This document shows positions 22,061 through 35,600 of a stretch of DNA of 64,000 bases, one piece after another (position 1 is the first letter of the stretch; each line of letters starts with the position of its first letter). Below the pieces are notes generated by a model, which saw nothing but the letters and a program-made list of their open reading frames with translations, was not told the DNA's origin and did not search any database. Position numbers and translations under genes: made by a program. Source of the stretch: Yponomeuta sedellus (Eukaryota; Arthropoda; Insecta; Lepidoptera; Yponomeutidae); contig OW203722.1 of NCBI GenBank assembly GCA_934045075.1, positions 20,436,986 through 20,500,985 of the forward strand. Reading direction: 5' to 3'.

Positions 22061-22189
22061 GCTGGCATAGTTAGCCAGAGGTCGCGGGTTCGAGTTCCGG
22101 CATGGGTGGAATTTGAACCTCTAAATAGTTTTTTTTAATTGTCCTTAGCACGGGTTAGTGCATTAAAAAGAACATAAATACTTTAGTGA

Positions 22190-22790
22190 AAACGGCATAT
22201 TTCTATCTAGAATAGAAGCTTAAAACCTTTAGAGAACGATATTCTAGCTGATGATCTTGGGCATCTGACTCTTAATATTCATAGTGTAACAAGTGATAAG
22301 TGTTGTGTGTAGCAAGTGATAACGAAACCATAGATTTCAATTTCAACTTCGGGTTTCTAGGTGCAACGGTGCCCTAGATCTGGGTGTTCTTGAGCTGTTC
22401 ATCATCAGACTTCCAAACGGTTGGCTGTAGAAAGTGACAGAGAAATTAAATATTTAAGTAAAAACGGCATATTTCTATCTAGAATAGAAGACTAGAACCT
22501 CTCAAGACCGACATTTGAGCTGATGATCTTGGGCATATGACTCTTAATGTTCCCAGTGTAGCAAGTGATAGTGAAACTATACATTTCAACTTTAATTCCG
22601 GGTTTCTAGGTGCAACGGTGCCCTAGATCTGAGTGTCCTTGAGCTGGTCATCATCAGACCTCCAAATCGTCGGCTATAGAAAGTGACAGTGAAATTAAAT
22701 TCTTTAGTGGAAACTGCATATTTCTTTCTAGAATAGAAGCTTAGAACCTCTCAAGACCGACATTCGAGCTGATGATCTACGAAACAATGT
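22190..22790. repeat. Tandem repeat, about 2.4 units of 249-272 bp
   Basis: The motif GGCATATTTCTATCTAGAAT recurs at about 22193, 22465 and (changed) 22714. GAGCTGATGATCTTGGGCAT and GGTGCAACGGTGCCCTAGAT follow at matching offsets. Copies differ at several percent of positions. No reading frame. Confidence 0.85.
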
Positions 22791-23102
22791 CCACCAGACA
22801 CCAGAGAAAGAGTTACTGAATGAAAATATTTGATGAACAAGGTGTTTGTAACATCAAAACTTAACTTATTTTTTTGCTTTTAATTTGAATTTCTCAATTT
22901 CCATCTTAGAAAGTCTTCATCAGAACCTCACCAGATTTCCTGGGACCAATTTTACGCTATATGTTATGAAGCATAAGCATATTACTAATGGATAGGGCTC
23001 ATTAGGCCTTATTGCTGCTGTCCATTGAAGAGTTCAGTTCTCCAGCTCTGAAGGCCTTCATCAGATCTTCACCAAATTAAAATGGGACCAATGGGACGCT
23101 AT

Positions 23103-24533
23103 CTTCTTCTTCTTTGGTCCTTTAACTCCTAGCGGAGCATAGGGCCTCAACCACAGATTTCCACTTCTGACGGTGTTCAGCGGCAGCCTCCAATTCAGGC
23201 CAGCTAGTGCCGATCGATTTGGCCTCTTGGTCTATTGATCTTTTCCAGGTTGTCCTTGGCCGCCCCCTCTTTCGGCTGCCCGATGGGGTGTACGTAAGTG
23301 CTTGTCTGGTCAGGCATCTCCTGTCGCGGCGTAGTGTATGTCCTATCCAGCGCCATTTCCTATCCAGGATTTCTAGGTGGACTGGTATCTGATTGGAACA
23401 CTTCCAGAGATCCTGGTTCCGTATTCTTTGTGGCCAGAATATCCCCAGTATCTGTCTGAGACATTTGTTAATAAATACCTGGAGCCTGTGTGAGATATCT
23501 GAGCGCACGAACCAGGACTCGCAACCGTACAAGAGAACTGATTTTACGTTGGAGTTGAAGACTCGTATCTTCGAACAACGCGAAAGCTGCCCTGATCCCC
23601 AAAAGTTTTTGAGTTGGGCAAATACACCTCTAGCCTTATTAATTCTTGCCTCTACATCAATCTCGGTTCCGCCGTGCTCGTCAACCAAGCTTCCTAAGTA
23701 GCAGAACTTATCAACTAGTTCCACATCTTTGCCGCTTAACCTGGTGGGCGTCGTGTCAGACGAGTTGATGCGCATTTATTTGGTTTTTCGCACGTTAACA
23801 CGGAGACCATACTTGGCAGATTGTGTTTCGAGGGCATTTGCTTTGAGCTGCATGTCATTCTGCTTTGTGGAGAGAAAACATAGATCGTCAGCGTAGTCTA
23901 TGTCCTCAAGGTCCTTGTCAATTGACCAGGGCAGACCTCTTCGCGTGCCATCGACGACCCCGTGCATCACGTCATCCATGACAACAATAAAGAGAAAGGG
24001 AGACAATAAGCAACCCTGCTTCACACCGGCGGTAACTGAGATAGGTTCAGATAATTGGCCGCGGTGAATAACTCTACAAGTAGAGCCATTGTAGAGGTTT
24101 TTTAGGATAGCTATAATTTTCTGGGGCACGCCTTTTTCTGTCAGTACTTTCCATATAGCAGACCATTGCACAGTATCAAACGCCTTTTCAAAGTCAATAA
24201 AAAGTGCGTACACCTCGTTCTGCATTTCTTTGCATTGCTCGAGTACTATGCGTAATAGGCTAATCTGATCTGTACATGAGCGGTTTGTCCGAAAACCTCC
24301 TTGTTCGTCTCTTAAAGTAGGCTCCATTATCTTCGCCATTCGTTGAAGCAGTATCTTGGTGAGAATTTTTGAACACATGGGCAGCAGACTTATGCCTCGG
24401 TAGTTGTTGCAGTCAGACAGGCTGCCTTTTTTCGGAATTTTGACAACATATTATGCTTCTTTCCAGTCACTTGGAACTTCTTCCGTGTCCCAGATGTTCT
24501 GAAGCAGCGGGTAAATCAGGTTGCATGATGTTG
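23103..24533 (-). mobile_element. RTE-clade LINE, 5'-truncated, 15-bp target duplication
   Basis: The 15-bp repeat CCAATGGGACGCTAT at 23088-23102 and 24534-24548 flanks the copy exactly. Its 3' end (plus-strand left) shows CTTCTTCTTC repeats instead of poly(A), as in many RTE elements. Confidence 0.9.
23122..24533 (-). pseudogene. RTE reverse transcriptase, two nonsense codons
   Basis: The minus strand encodes the RT core: YRGISLLPMCSKIL, GGFRTNRSCTDQ, LFIDFEKAFDTV, GVKQGCLLSPFLF, and catalytic DYADDLCFL. After an in-frame TAA (near 23776) comes the C-terminal part, FCYLGSLVDEHGG, LLYGCESWF, RWIGHTLRRD and GSRKRGRPRTTWKRS. Another stop lies near 24450. The endonuclease is absent. Confidence 0.9.
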
Positions 24534-24800
24534 CCAATGGGACGCTATACCTAATCGAAAAAAAAAATTTATCGAAATCGGTTTAGATTGACGAAGTTAT
24601 GCGAAAACATAGTCAAAAAAAAAAAGTAATAATATACGCGTCGAATTGATAACCTCTTCCTTTTTTGAAGTCGGTTAATAAAGATAGTGAGTGGGTAAAG
24701 TCGTGGAATTGGATGTTGTTGAGTACGAAATTGTGGTTGTGCTAAAAGTCGAGGAAAAAGTGATCAATTAGATTAGATCGTGTTACGAGAACCTAGATAC

Positions 24801-24950
24801 GTAAGTGATACTCAGCGCAGTTGTTTTAAAACGATAGTTGTAGATATTATTCTAAAGAATTATTTCACCTGTACATATTCCATTGTGCTATTTCATGTAT
24901 GATCCGTCAGTGTACATTGTAATCGTCTTATGTTTACCCGTTGCTTTCAG
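24801..24950 (+). promoter_or_regulatory. Probable 5' UTR intron of Alg-2
   Basis: A strong donor (GATAC/GTAAGTGA at 24801) and a pyrimidine-rich acceptor ending TTGCTTTCAG at 24950 put the start codon four bases into the next exon. Inferred from splice signals only. Confidence 0.55.
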
Positions 24951-24954
24951 AAAA

Positions 24955-28110
<3,156 letters not shown>

Positions 28111-28467
28111 AGACTTGCGATTTTTACGGTATTATTCCGTCTGTCAGACTCCTTGGAAGTATTTTTGATTTATTTTTAATTTTGTAAAAAAATATTTCAT
28201 AGTTTTTGTTACATTAAATTGAGATGATACAGAAAAGCATGTATTCATTTCAATTCTTTTTAGATAGGTAGAATAAAATATTTATTTAACTATACACATT
28301 TACAACTGCACAAATGTGGAACAGCAGTTTTATTTGTTGTAAGAAATTATTTTCCATTTGAAGCATATTTACTACTTTTGTACCTAAGTGATATTTTTGT
28401 AATGTGTAAAACTAAAGTTAAGTTTTTTTTTCATACCATGTATTTAGCCTTGTAGTTTTAACTTTTA
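28111..28467 (+). other. Alg-2 3' UTR and downstream DNA
   Basis: AATAAA-like signals, e.g. GAATAAAATATTTATT near 28271, suggest transcript ends here. No other feature. Confidence 0.5.
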
Positions 28468-28842
28468 GGGATCGTCCATTAATCAAGTGAAACTCGAATA
28501 GACCCAGGTGTTTCGCAAACAAATCGCTAAACATTACAAGAGGGAGGGGGGGTGTAGTAATATATTCCATACAAATACAAAAAAAAATTTATTTATTTTT
28601 AAAAATTATGCCTCTCAATAACAATCTACAACTTTAATGTCTATCTGGATTGGACATAATTTATTACGGTTCAATTGCATTAAAAAATAATAGTAAGCGT
28701 ATTAAGATCTTTTGAAGCAAAAAAATCAGGCGATTTGGTGTAGGGGGGGTTTTAGGGTTGTCTAAAATATCACGTTGTATTAACATGGGCGTGCAGAGGC
28801 TGGAAGTTGCTATAAAACATCACATGATTAGTGGATGACCCC
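28468..28842. mobile_element. MITE with GGGATCGTCCATTAATCA ends
   Basis: The left end GGGATCGTCCATTAATCA and the reverse-complemented right end GGGGTCATCCACTAATCA match at about 14 of 18 positions. The interior is AT-rich with G runs and no coding potential. The target duplication is unclear. Confidence 0.6.
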
Positions 28843-28942
28843 CTTTCATATGGAGTAATTGTTTTTTAGAAGTGTCTGTCGTATTAGGTTCTTCTACTAA
28901 CAAAAGACACTGAATTGATCAAGCATGCAATGCGCTATTTTA

Positions 28943-29128
28943 TAATGCCCGGCAGATAACTTGACCAGATTACAGATCTGTTACTGCGCATGGAAAATTT
29001 CGGGTCCCACTAGCGAAGAACGTGGGACTTAAAATTCTGGCGATTATTCAAGTAAAACAAAACCTTATTTTTCATTGCAAACTCATCCCAACTGCGCGAA
29101 TTTTGGTCAATGTTTATGCTGGGCATTA
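28943..29128. mobile_element. Short MITE, TA target, TAATGCCC ends
   Basis: TATAATGCCCGGCAGATAAC on the left matches the reverse complement of the right end (TATAATGCCCAGCATAAAC). TA at 28941-28942 and 29129-29130 is the likely target duplication. The size and TA site fit a non-autonomous Tc1/mariner-type element. Confidence 0.6.
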
Positions 29129-30125
29129 TACTAGCATTTTCCGAGTGTTCGTGCGCTAACCTGGATTTTTTCCTTTTGTCTAGTGTTGGCCGTAAGCGAA
29201 GCAGAGACCCAGATCTTTCAATTTATTTGTACCTACGAAATTGTCACAATCAGTGTAAATATTGTTAATTTTTATACGTTATGCAGGGTGATGGAAATTT
29301 GGTAAATTCTTTGAAAGGGGAATATCCCATGAATTGAGGGTCAAAAATCAAAGGGTTGGGGAGTTGATCGTGGTTTTAGATTATTCAGAATATTTCTGGC
29401 ATCTCACCATAAACTAATCATGCAAATTTAACCCTTTTCAGGGAAAGAGTAGAATTTCCCATCATCTATATTGATGCCTAACTCAAATTCATTCTGGATA
29501 TCAAAACTAGTTTATCTATTTATTCAATTTAGCTAAGCTAAGCGTTATTTAACCAGCGCCAATACCACCGCTACCTACACATTGTTTGAGATCCCGATGT
29601 GTTATGTTTGAAGCACGATATCAATCTCATTATTGTTATATACAGTTATTTGGATAGATCCGTTTATTTACCGAGTAGAGTTGTGATTCTACCCGGGTAT
29701 TTACCCGAAATGGGTAGATTCGCGGGAATATTCCCATTGAATCTACCCGACGGGTATTTATGAGGGTAAATACGTTTATTGGTGTTATCGTTCGCTAAAA
29801 TAGATTGCATTACCGTTAAATCCATTTTTACTCACGAGCCTCAGGACTATATTCAATATCTTTCATTCTTTTTTGACGAAAGAACGAAATATGTATAACT
29901 CAAGAAAATAACTTTTTTGTGATGGACATATTTCATGAATTATTGAGAGATTGTTAAAGATTCTTACTTAGTAACTATCCGCCCGAGAATAAATAACCAT
30001 AAATACCAGTTTCTACTGAGTATTTAACGAAAACTGACAGTAAATATTTTTAATTGGTTTTTTACAGTAAAATCTTTTAGTTAGGGTCTTATTTGGTTTT
30101 ATCGGTATTGATGAGATCTTTGGGG

Positions 30126-30335
30126 CTGCAAGTGATGCAAATTACTTCAGCCAGATGTCGCTGCCTGTACGTAATACAGAGAATAGTGTAAAGAGGTTCG
30201 AAATTTCACTGATGCCGGTGAGTCGCCCATTAGCTCAGTTGGAAAGAGCGCTAGCACGGATAGCCAGAGGTCGCGGGTTCAAATCCCCGAATGGGTGGAA
30301 TTTTTAGCCTCTAAATAGGTTTTCAAAATTGTCAA
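30126..30335 (+). mobile_element. tRNA-SINE copy inside the fold-back core
   Basis: Same family as the 26.1-kb array: GGGGCTGCAAGTGATGC, TGTACGTAATACAGAGAATA, then the tRNA-like head (TTAGCTCAGTTGG ... GGTTCAAATCC) and the end TTTAGCCTCTAAATAGG. The right flank repeats TCAAGAAAATAACTTTTTTG, which also occurs in the left arm (29901). Confidence 0.8.
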
Positions 30336-30689
30336 GAAAATAACTTTTTTGTGATGGACTTATTTCATGAATCATTGAGAGATTCTTAAAGATTTTAAAT
30401 TTTTTTCTGACCCAATTGAAATATAATTCAATATTTATTCTTTACTAGGACTCCATTATTTGAGACAAATTTTGAAATACTGCAAAATATTTCAATAATT
30501 TGATTTTGAGTAACAAATGTTGATAAAGCGAAAAAGATCTGTCAGGATCATGGCAAGTGGCAAACGCTGATCTCTGCGTACGCGATACGGGTGTGTGAAT
30601 ATGTTACGGTACGTTATGTTTTTTGTTAATTTCATTTTATTGAAATCAAATTAATATCATAAAATAAAAAAATAAATAATTCTAGGTTC

Positions 30690-31034
30690 TCCGTTGAGGA
30701 GATCCTGTAACCACGTTCTTTTTCCCAGATCTAACTAACTAAATCACCTTTCTTTGCCGTAATCACATCGTATCAGAAAGTTCTTCTAAAGATCTCAATA
30801 ATACAGATTAAATGAGGCGAAACTCGAATAGTTTTCTACTATCCGTTGTGAAGATCTAGTGTCTGAAGGGTCTGATGATGGCACTAGAATTTGGGTACTT
30901 TGCTGTGCCATCTAAGTTTCAACAAAGATCTCATAAATACTAATCGAATAAGTCCAAACTCAAATGGTCTACTGCTATCCGTTGAGGAGATCCCATACAC
31001 ACCTTCCAGCGCTATCATCAGACCATGTTCCCCA
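30690..31034. repeat. Degenerate tandem repeat in fold-back core
   Basis: The block TCCGTTGAGGAGATCC, then TCATCAGA, then AACAAAGATCTCATCAATAC recurs about three times with a ~125-base period (near 30700, 30840, 30970). The last copy leads into the right arm. Confidence 0.55.
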
Positions 31035-31519
31035 AGTTTAAACAAAGATCTCATCAATACCGATCAAATAAGACCCTAACTAAAAGATTTTACTGTAAAA
31101 AAACAATTAAAAATATTTACTGTCAGTTTTCGTTAAATACTCAGTAGAAACTGGTATTTATGGTTATTTACTCTCGGGCGGATAGTTACTAAGTAAGAAT
31201 CTTTAACAATCTCTCAATAATTCATGAAATAAGTCCATCACAAAAAAGTTATTTTCTTGAGATATACTTATTTTGTTCTTTCGTCAAAAAAGAATGAAAG
31301 TTATTGAATGTAGTCCTGAGGCTCGTGAGTAAAAATGGATTTAACGGTAATGCAATCTATTTTAGCGAACGAAAACACCAATAAACGTATTTACCCACAT
31401 AAATACCCATTTTGGGTATTTATCCGTTTTGGGTATTTATCCGTTTTGGGTATTTACCCGGGAATATACCTTTCGGGTATATTCCCGCGACCCAACTCTA
31501 TTGCCGAGTATATTATGTC

Positions 31520-32440
31520 TGTTTAGTGAACTAAACTAGAAGGAAAGGGCGTTAGTAAGTTACTCTGCGTAACTTATTTATAATAAGAAAGTACTTTTAA
31601 GGTGTCCTTTTTTGGTAAGCATTTATTATCTTGATGGAAACTTTATTGATGTTGATGTAAATAATTTTATGTATGTAAAATGTTTATGTAGGTAATTGTA
31701 TCATGTTATATATACGGCAAATTGATGTAACACCTCACCCAATTTTGCTGATTTCGGCCAAATTTTTGTAGAAGCTGTTTTAAAATGAGATTTTTTTCTC
31801 AAAGATGGTTATTGATTTAGAATCTCTGTAGCTTATTTGTTAAATGTAATGTGTAACTGAAACAACGCAAAAACCTCTTTCGATAATATATAATTTATAA
31901 GGTTCTAATTCCCAAGCTTTTTTGTATACTTACACAATATTAAAACTGTTAACTCCGTCCCACTGCTATATTACGTGCACAAAATCTTCCACGTTTCTAA
32001 TCGTTGTAACTGTCAAATTACATCCTAATTGCTATCTACGTATCTAAAATGTCAGGATTTAGACAGGATTTGGTGCGTATATTTAGGCCTCTAAACGTTT
32101 GTTAATTGGTAAAGTGGTTAAAGGTCAAATTATAGTTCGTGAAGAAAAAGTTTCAAGGTTTTGCGTTATTTCAATAGTACTTCGAATAAAATTGATTGCT
32201 GTGAAATTTATCAGACGTTGATAGCTACATAATATATACTTTCCTATTGTACAAGGGAATTTATTTTCTTGTCATGTATATATTGACTAATTAATATTGC
32301 GATTTTACCAAACTGTATACAAGATACGCACTCTCTTTAAGACTCACTTTATAAGATAAACTATTCTTATTACAAAGAGTGTTTTCTTTCTTATTACATT
32401 AGTAATTTTGCGCAACAAAATAGTGCTTTAATGAATGTCT
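31520..32440. other. Intergenic DNA between fold-back element and ALG5
   Basis: AT-rich, with no reading frame or repeat that I can support. Confidence 0.5.
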
Positions 32441-32442
32441 TA

Positions 32443-32475
32443 ACCACAGAACATAATGTTCTGTGGTCTTAACGA
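32443..32475. repeat. Short perfect-stem palindrome
   Basis: CTTAACCACAGAACAT is followed at once by its near-perfect reverse complement ATGTTCTGTGGTCTTAA. It lies about 170 bp beyond the ALG5 stop codon, where it could sit in the 3' end or terminator region of that gene. Confidence 0.65.
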
Positions 32476-32645
32476 AACAAAATTATGGTCCAACTAAAAA
32501 TACATTATTTTATACTTCGGTACCTATTTATTTGCCTGCAATTGAACTATACTATACTTACACAATGCTCAATCAATCAACAAATAATAGAGTTGCAAGC
32601 AGCATTAGAAAAAAAAACAAATGCGAAAAATGGTCTTATTGAATT

Positions 32646-35600
32646 TTATTCAGCTTTATCATTTTTGATCCGCCACGCCCCAATCTTGTATTTGAGCCAG
32701 ATGAGACCTAGATCCGCCCCCATTTGGATCCAGGAAATTATGGGCGTGACCTTGGACCCTTCTATCTCTGTCCATCTGACTGGAATCTCCGATATTGGAA
32801 TGTTCAGCTTTTGCGCTATGTAGAGTAGCTCTACGTCGAATGCCCTGTAAATAGGAAACTTCATAAGACTTTTTTTCGGCAAATGCCGGGTTATCACAAT
32901 TTTTTTACACCCGGGTGAGCTAAAATAGCCAGGTATTCGAATGCTTAGAGTATAAAGTACTACGTATAGCGAGGACCTCCCGAGCATAATATGTGATCAT
33001 TTTGCATCTCTGAAAGTCTTCATCAGATCTTCACCAAATTAAAATGGGACTAATGGTACGCTATATCTATACGAACAAAAAAAAAATATCGAAATCGGAA
33101 AATGACGAAGTTAATTATGTTCTCGCACATAGTAAAAAAAATAATACGTGTCAAGTTCTGAAAAAAAAAACAAAACTTTTAAAAACCTATTTAGAGGCTA
33201 AACATTTCACCCATGCCGGGATTCGAACCCGCGACCTCTGGTTATCCGTGCCGTGCAGAGGTCGCGGGTTCGAATCCCGGCATGGGTGGAATTTTTAGCC
33301 TCTTTATAAGATGATGTTAAAACGAAAAAGAGATCCAACATTCACCAATAGTGAAAAACATTCTCTAATAGATTTGGTGGAGGAACTCAAACTCCAGAGA
33401 TCTTCTCATAATGAAAATTAACCTTTATTTCGATTTTAAAAACCAATATTTGGTAAAGTAAAACGTTTGACGTCTTTTGGCAGCATCTGACATTTGTCTG
33501 ACTGTTAATCTGGTTTTAGAAGCTAATTGTCCAATATCGGCCGTTCAGAGACTTTAGTTTAAACTTTGGTTTACGATGTTGGAGAAATCCAATTTGTATT
33601 GTAATGTCGATTCGGAGTCCAAAACCGGATTTAGCTTGCCGTAATCTAGATTTGGTTCTATGGAGAAAACGGCCCTAAATAGGTTTTTAAAATTGTCCTT
33701 AGCACGGGTTAGTGCATTAAAAATAAAAATAGTATAAAAACAAAACTCATAAGGCCTGCGCAGACGAGGGACTTTTGTCCCCAATTGACAAAAGTCCCTG
33801 AATCGTAAAAAAAGTCCTCAGAGTACTTGTCGCGGACTCAACGCCTACGGTGTGCGGTCATTTATTTTGTTCCCCGGAAATTGAGTGGACCGTACGTTAG
33901 GGAAGCAAATATTCTGAGATTACATTGTGTTGTAATTTATATGAAGTTGAAAAAAAACGTGTTTTAAAAGAAAACACCGAACTTTTGTCCAGTCCGGTCC
34001 CTTGATTCCTAGGTAACTTGAGGGACTTTTTGTATGGGGTACTTTTAGTCCTTCCTGTGCGTTACTCGATACAATTTATCAGATATCTATATCGACGGAC
34101 AAAAAAGTACCCCGGGGATAGTCCCTCGTCTGAGCAGGCCTATATGTTTACGCGGAAAATGCTTGTTATACGCCGATGATCAAGTTGTGTTCGCATCGTC
34201 GCTCGGTCGAAGAACTGCAGACACAAGTCACAGTAATGGATGAGGCATTTAAAAGGAAAGGTATGAATGTGAGTAAGACGAAAGTACTGTTCTTTGAAAA
34301 AGATGATGAAAGGACTGAGTGCAAGATAACGATTAGAGGCGAAAGAGTGGAACAAGTTAAAGAATTTGTCTATTTAATTTTGGGGAGCCTGATTAGCTGA
34401 TTACGAGGGATGGAAAGTGTGATGTGAATGTGATATAGAAGAGTAAAAGCGGGAAATAGTGTAAACGGTGCCTTGCACTCAAGCTTGCACTCCATTGTGA
34501 TATCTCCAAAAGAGCCATGTGGTGTGCTGGTCCCAACACTTACCTATGGCAGCGAGACTTGGGTGTGGCAAAAGAAGCAAGAAAGTAGAATTAATGCAGT
34601 AGAAATGAGGTCCTTGAGAAGTATGTGTAGTGTTACTTTGAATGACAGGATTCGCAATAGTCTAAATAGAGAGCGTTGTGGACTGAAAGAGGATGTAGTC
34701 ACTAGAATTGAGAAAGGAATGTTGGTTTGGACATGTGGAGAGGATGAAGGAAGAAAGATTGACGAAACAAATATATACTGCGAATGTGAGTGGAAGGGCT
34801 GGTAAGAGACGTCCCAGGCCGAATAAATGCTTTATTTCTATTAGTAAAGGTAGTGGAAAAAAATAAGGCAGTATTTGCAAAAAAATTGGTCCTGACCCAT
34901 ATAAGAATCAACCATAATCCGCGTAGGTAACATATGAGTTTTGTTTTTTTTTTCAGAACATATTATTGTTTTTAACCGACTTCAAAAAGGAAAGGAGGTT
35001 ATCAATTTGACACGTATTTTTTTACTATATTCTCGCATAACTTCGTCATTTTCCGATTTTCATATAATTTTTTGTTCGTATAGATATAGCGTCCCATTAG
35101 TCCCATTTTAATTTGGTGAAGATCTGATGAAGACTTTCAGAGATGGAGAACGAAACTCTTCAATGGACAGCAGCAAATAAGACCTAATGAGGCCCATCCA
35201 TTAGTAATACACATGTGTCATATAATAGTACATTACACAACTAGGGTGGTAATACAGGGTTATTCCACTAATCCCCATTGAAAATCCCCATTGCCAATAC
35301 TAAGATACGCCAATGGGGATTTGTGAACTAAAAGTTCATAAATCCCCATTGGTATATAAAACAAATATAAAGAACAACACATTAGTATGAAACAAGTATT
35401 TATATTGTATTACTACTAATACATATATTATACAAACACAGTTTATAACAATTTATCAAATCAGAGATGATGGATTAGTTTTACACTAACGTAAATAACG
35501 TTAATATAAAATTAATAGAATTAACTTGTTATTACAACACAATCACATTTTCACCGTCATTAATAAAATCACATATTTATTGTCAATTAAATTCTATATT

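Larger units (their letters stand above)
18300..22165 (+). mobile_element. Composite tRNA-SINE, split by two LINEs
   Basis: The left part starts with an inverted SINE end (TTTAGAGGCTAAAAGTTCC, 18303-18321). It is followed by a sense tRNA-like module at 18391-18463 and the SINE linker. A second tRNA-like module begins at 18556 and is interrupted at 18591. Its remainder (TTAGCCAGAGGTCGCGGG...) resumes at 22071 and runs into the SINE tail (TCCTTAGCACGGGTTAGTGC) ending near 22165. The two LINEs fill 18592-22060. Confidence 0.8.
22880..24685. repeat. Lepidopteran dispersed repeat (CATCAGATCTTCACC / AACCGACTTC), split by RTE
   Basis: Left part to 23102 has CTGTCCATTGAAGAG and CTTCATCAGATCTTCACC. 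The right part from 24534 continues TGGGACGCTAT and ends GAAGTCGGTTAA near 24680. Related copies are at 33005-33170 and 34967-35250. Function unknown. Confidence 0.75.
29678..31498. mobile_element. Fold-back element with ~450-bp inverted arms
   Basis: Left arm 29678-30125 and right arm 31035-31498 are inverted copies with scattered differences. The outer parts contain stacked GGGTATTTACCCG-type subrepeats. Imperfect direct repeats TATTTACCGAGTA (29665-29677) and TATTGCCGAGTA (31499-31510) flank the unit. The core holds a SINE, an RTE scrap and degenerate tandem repeats. No transposase is visible. Confidence 0.75.
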
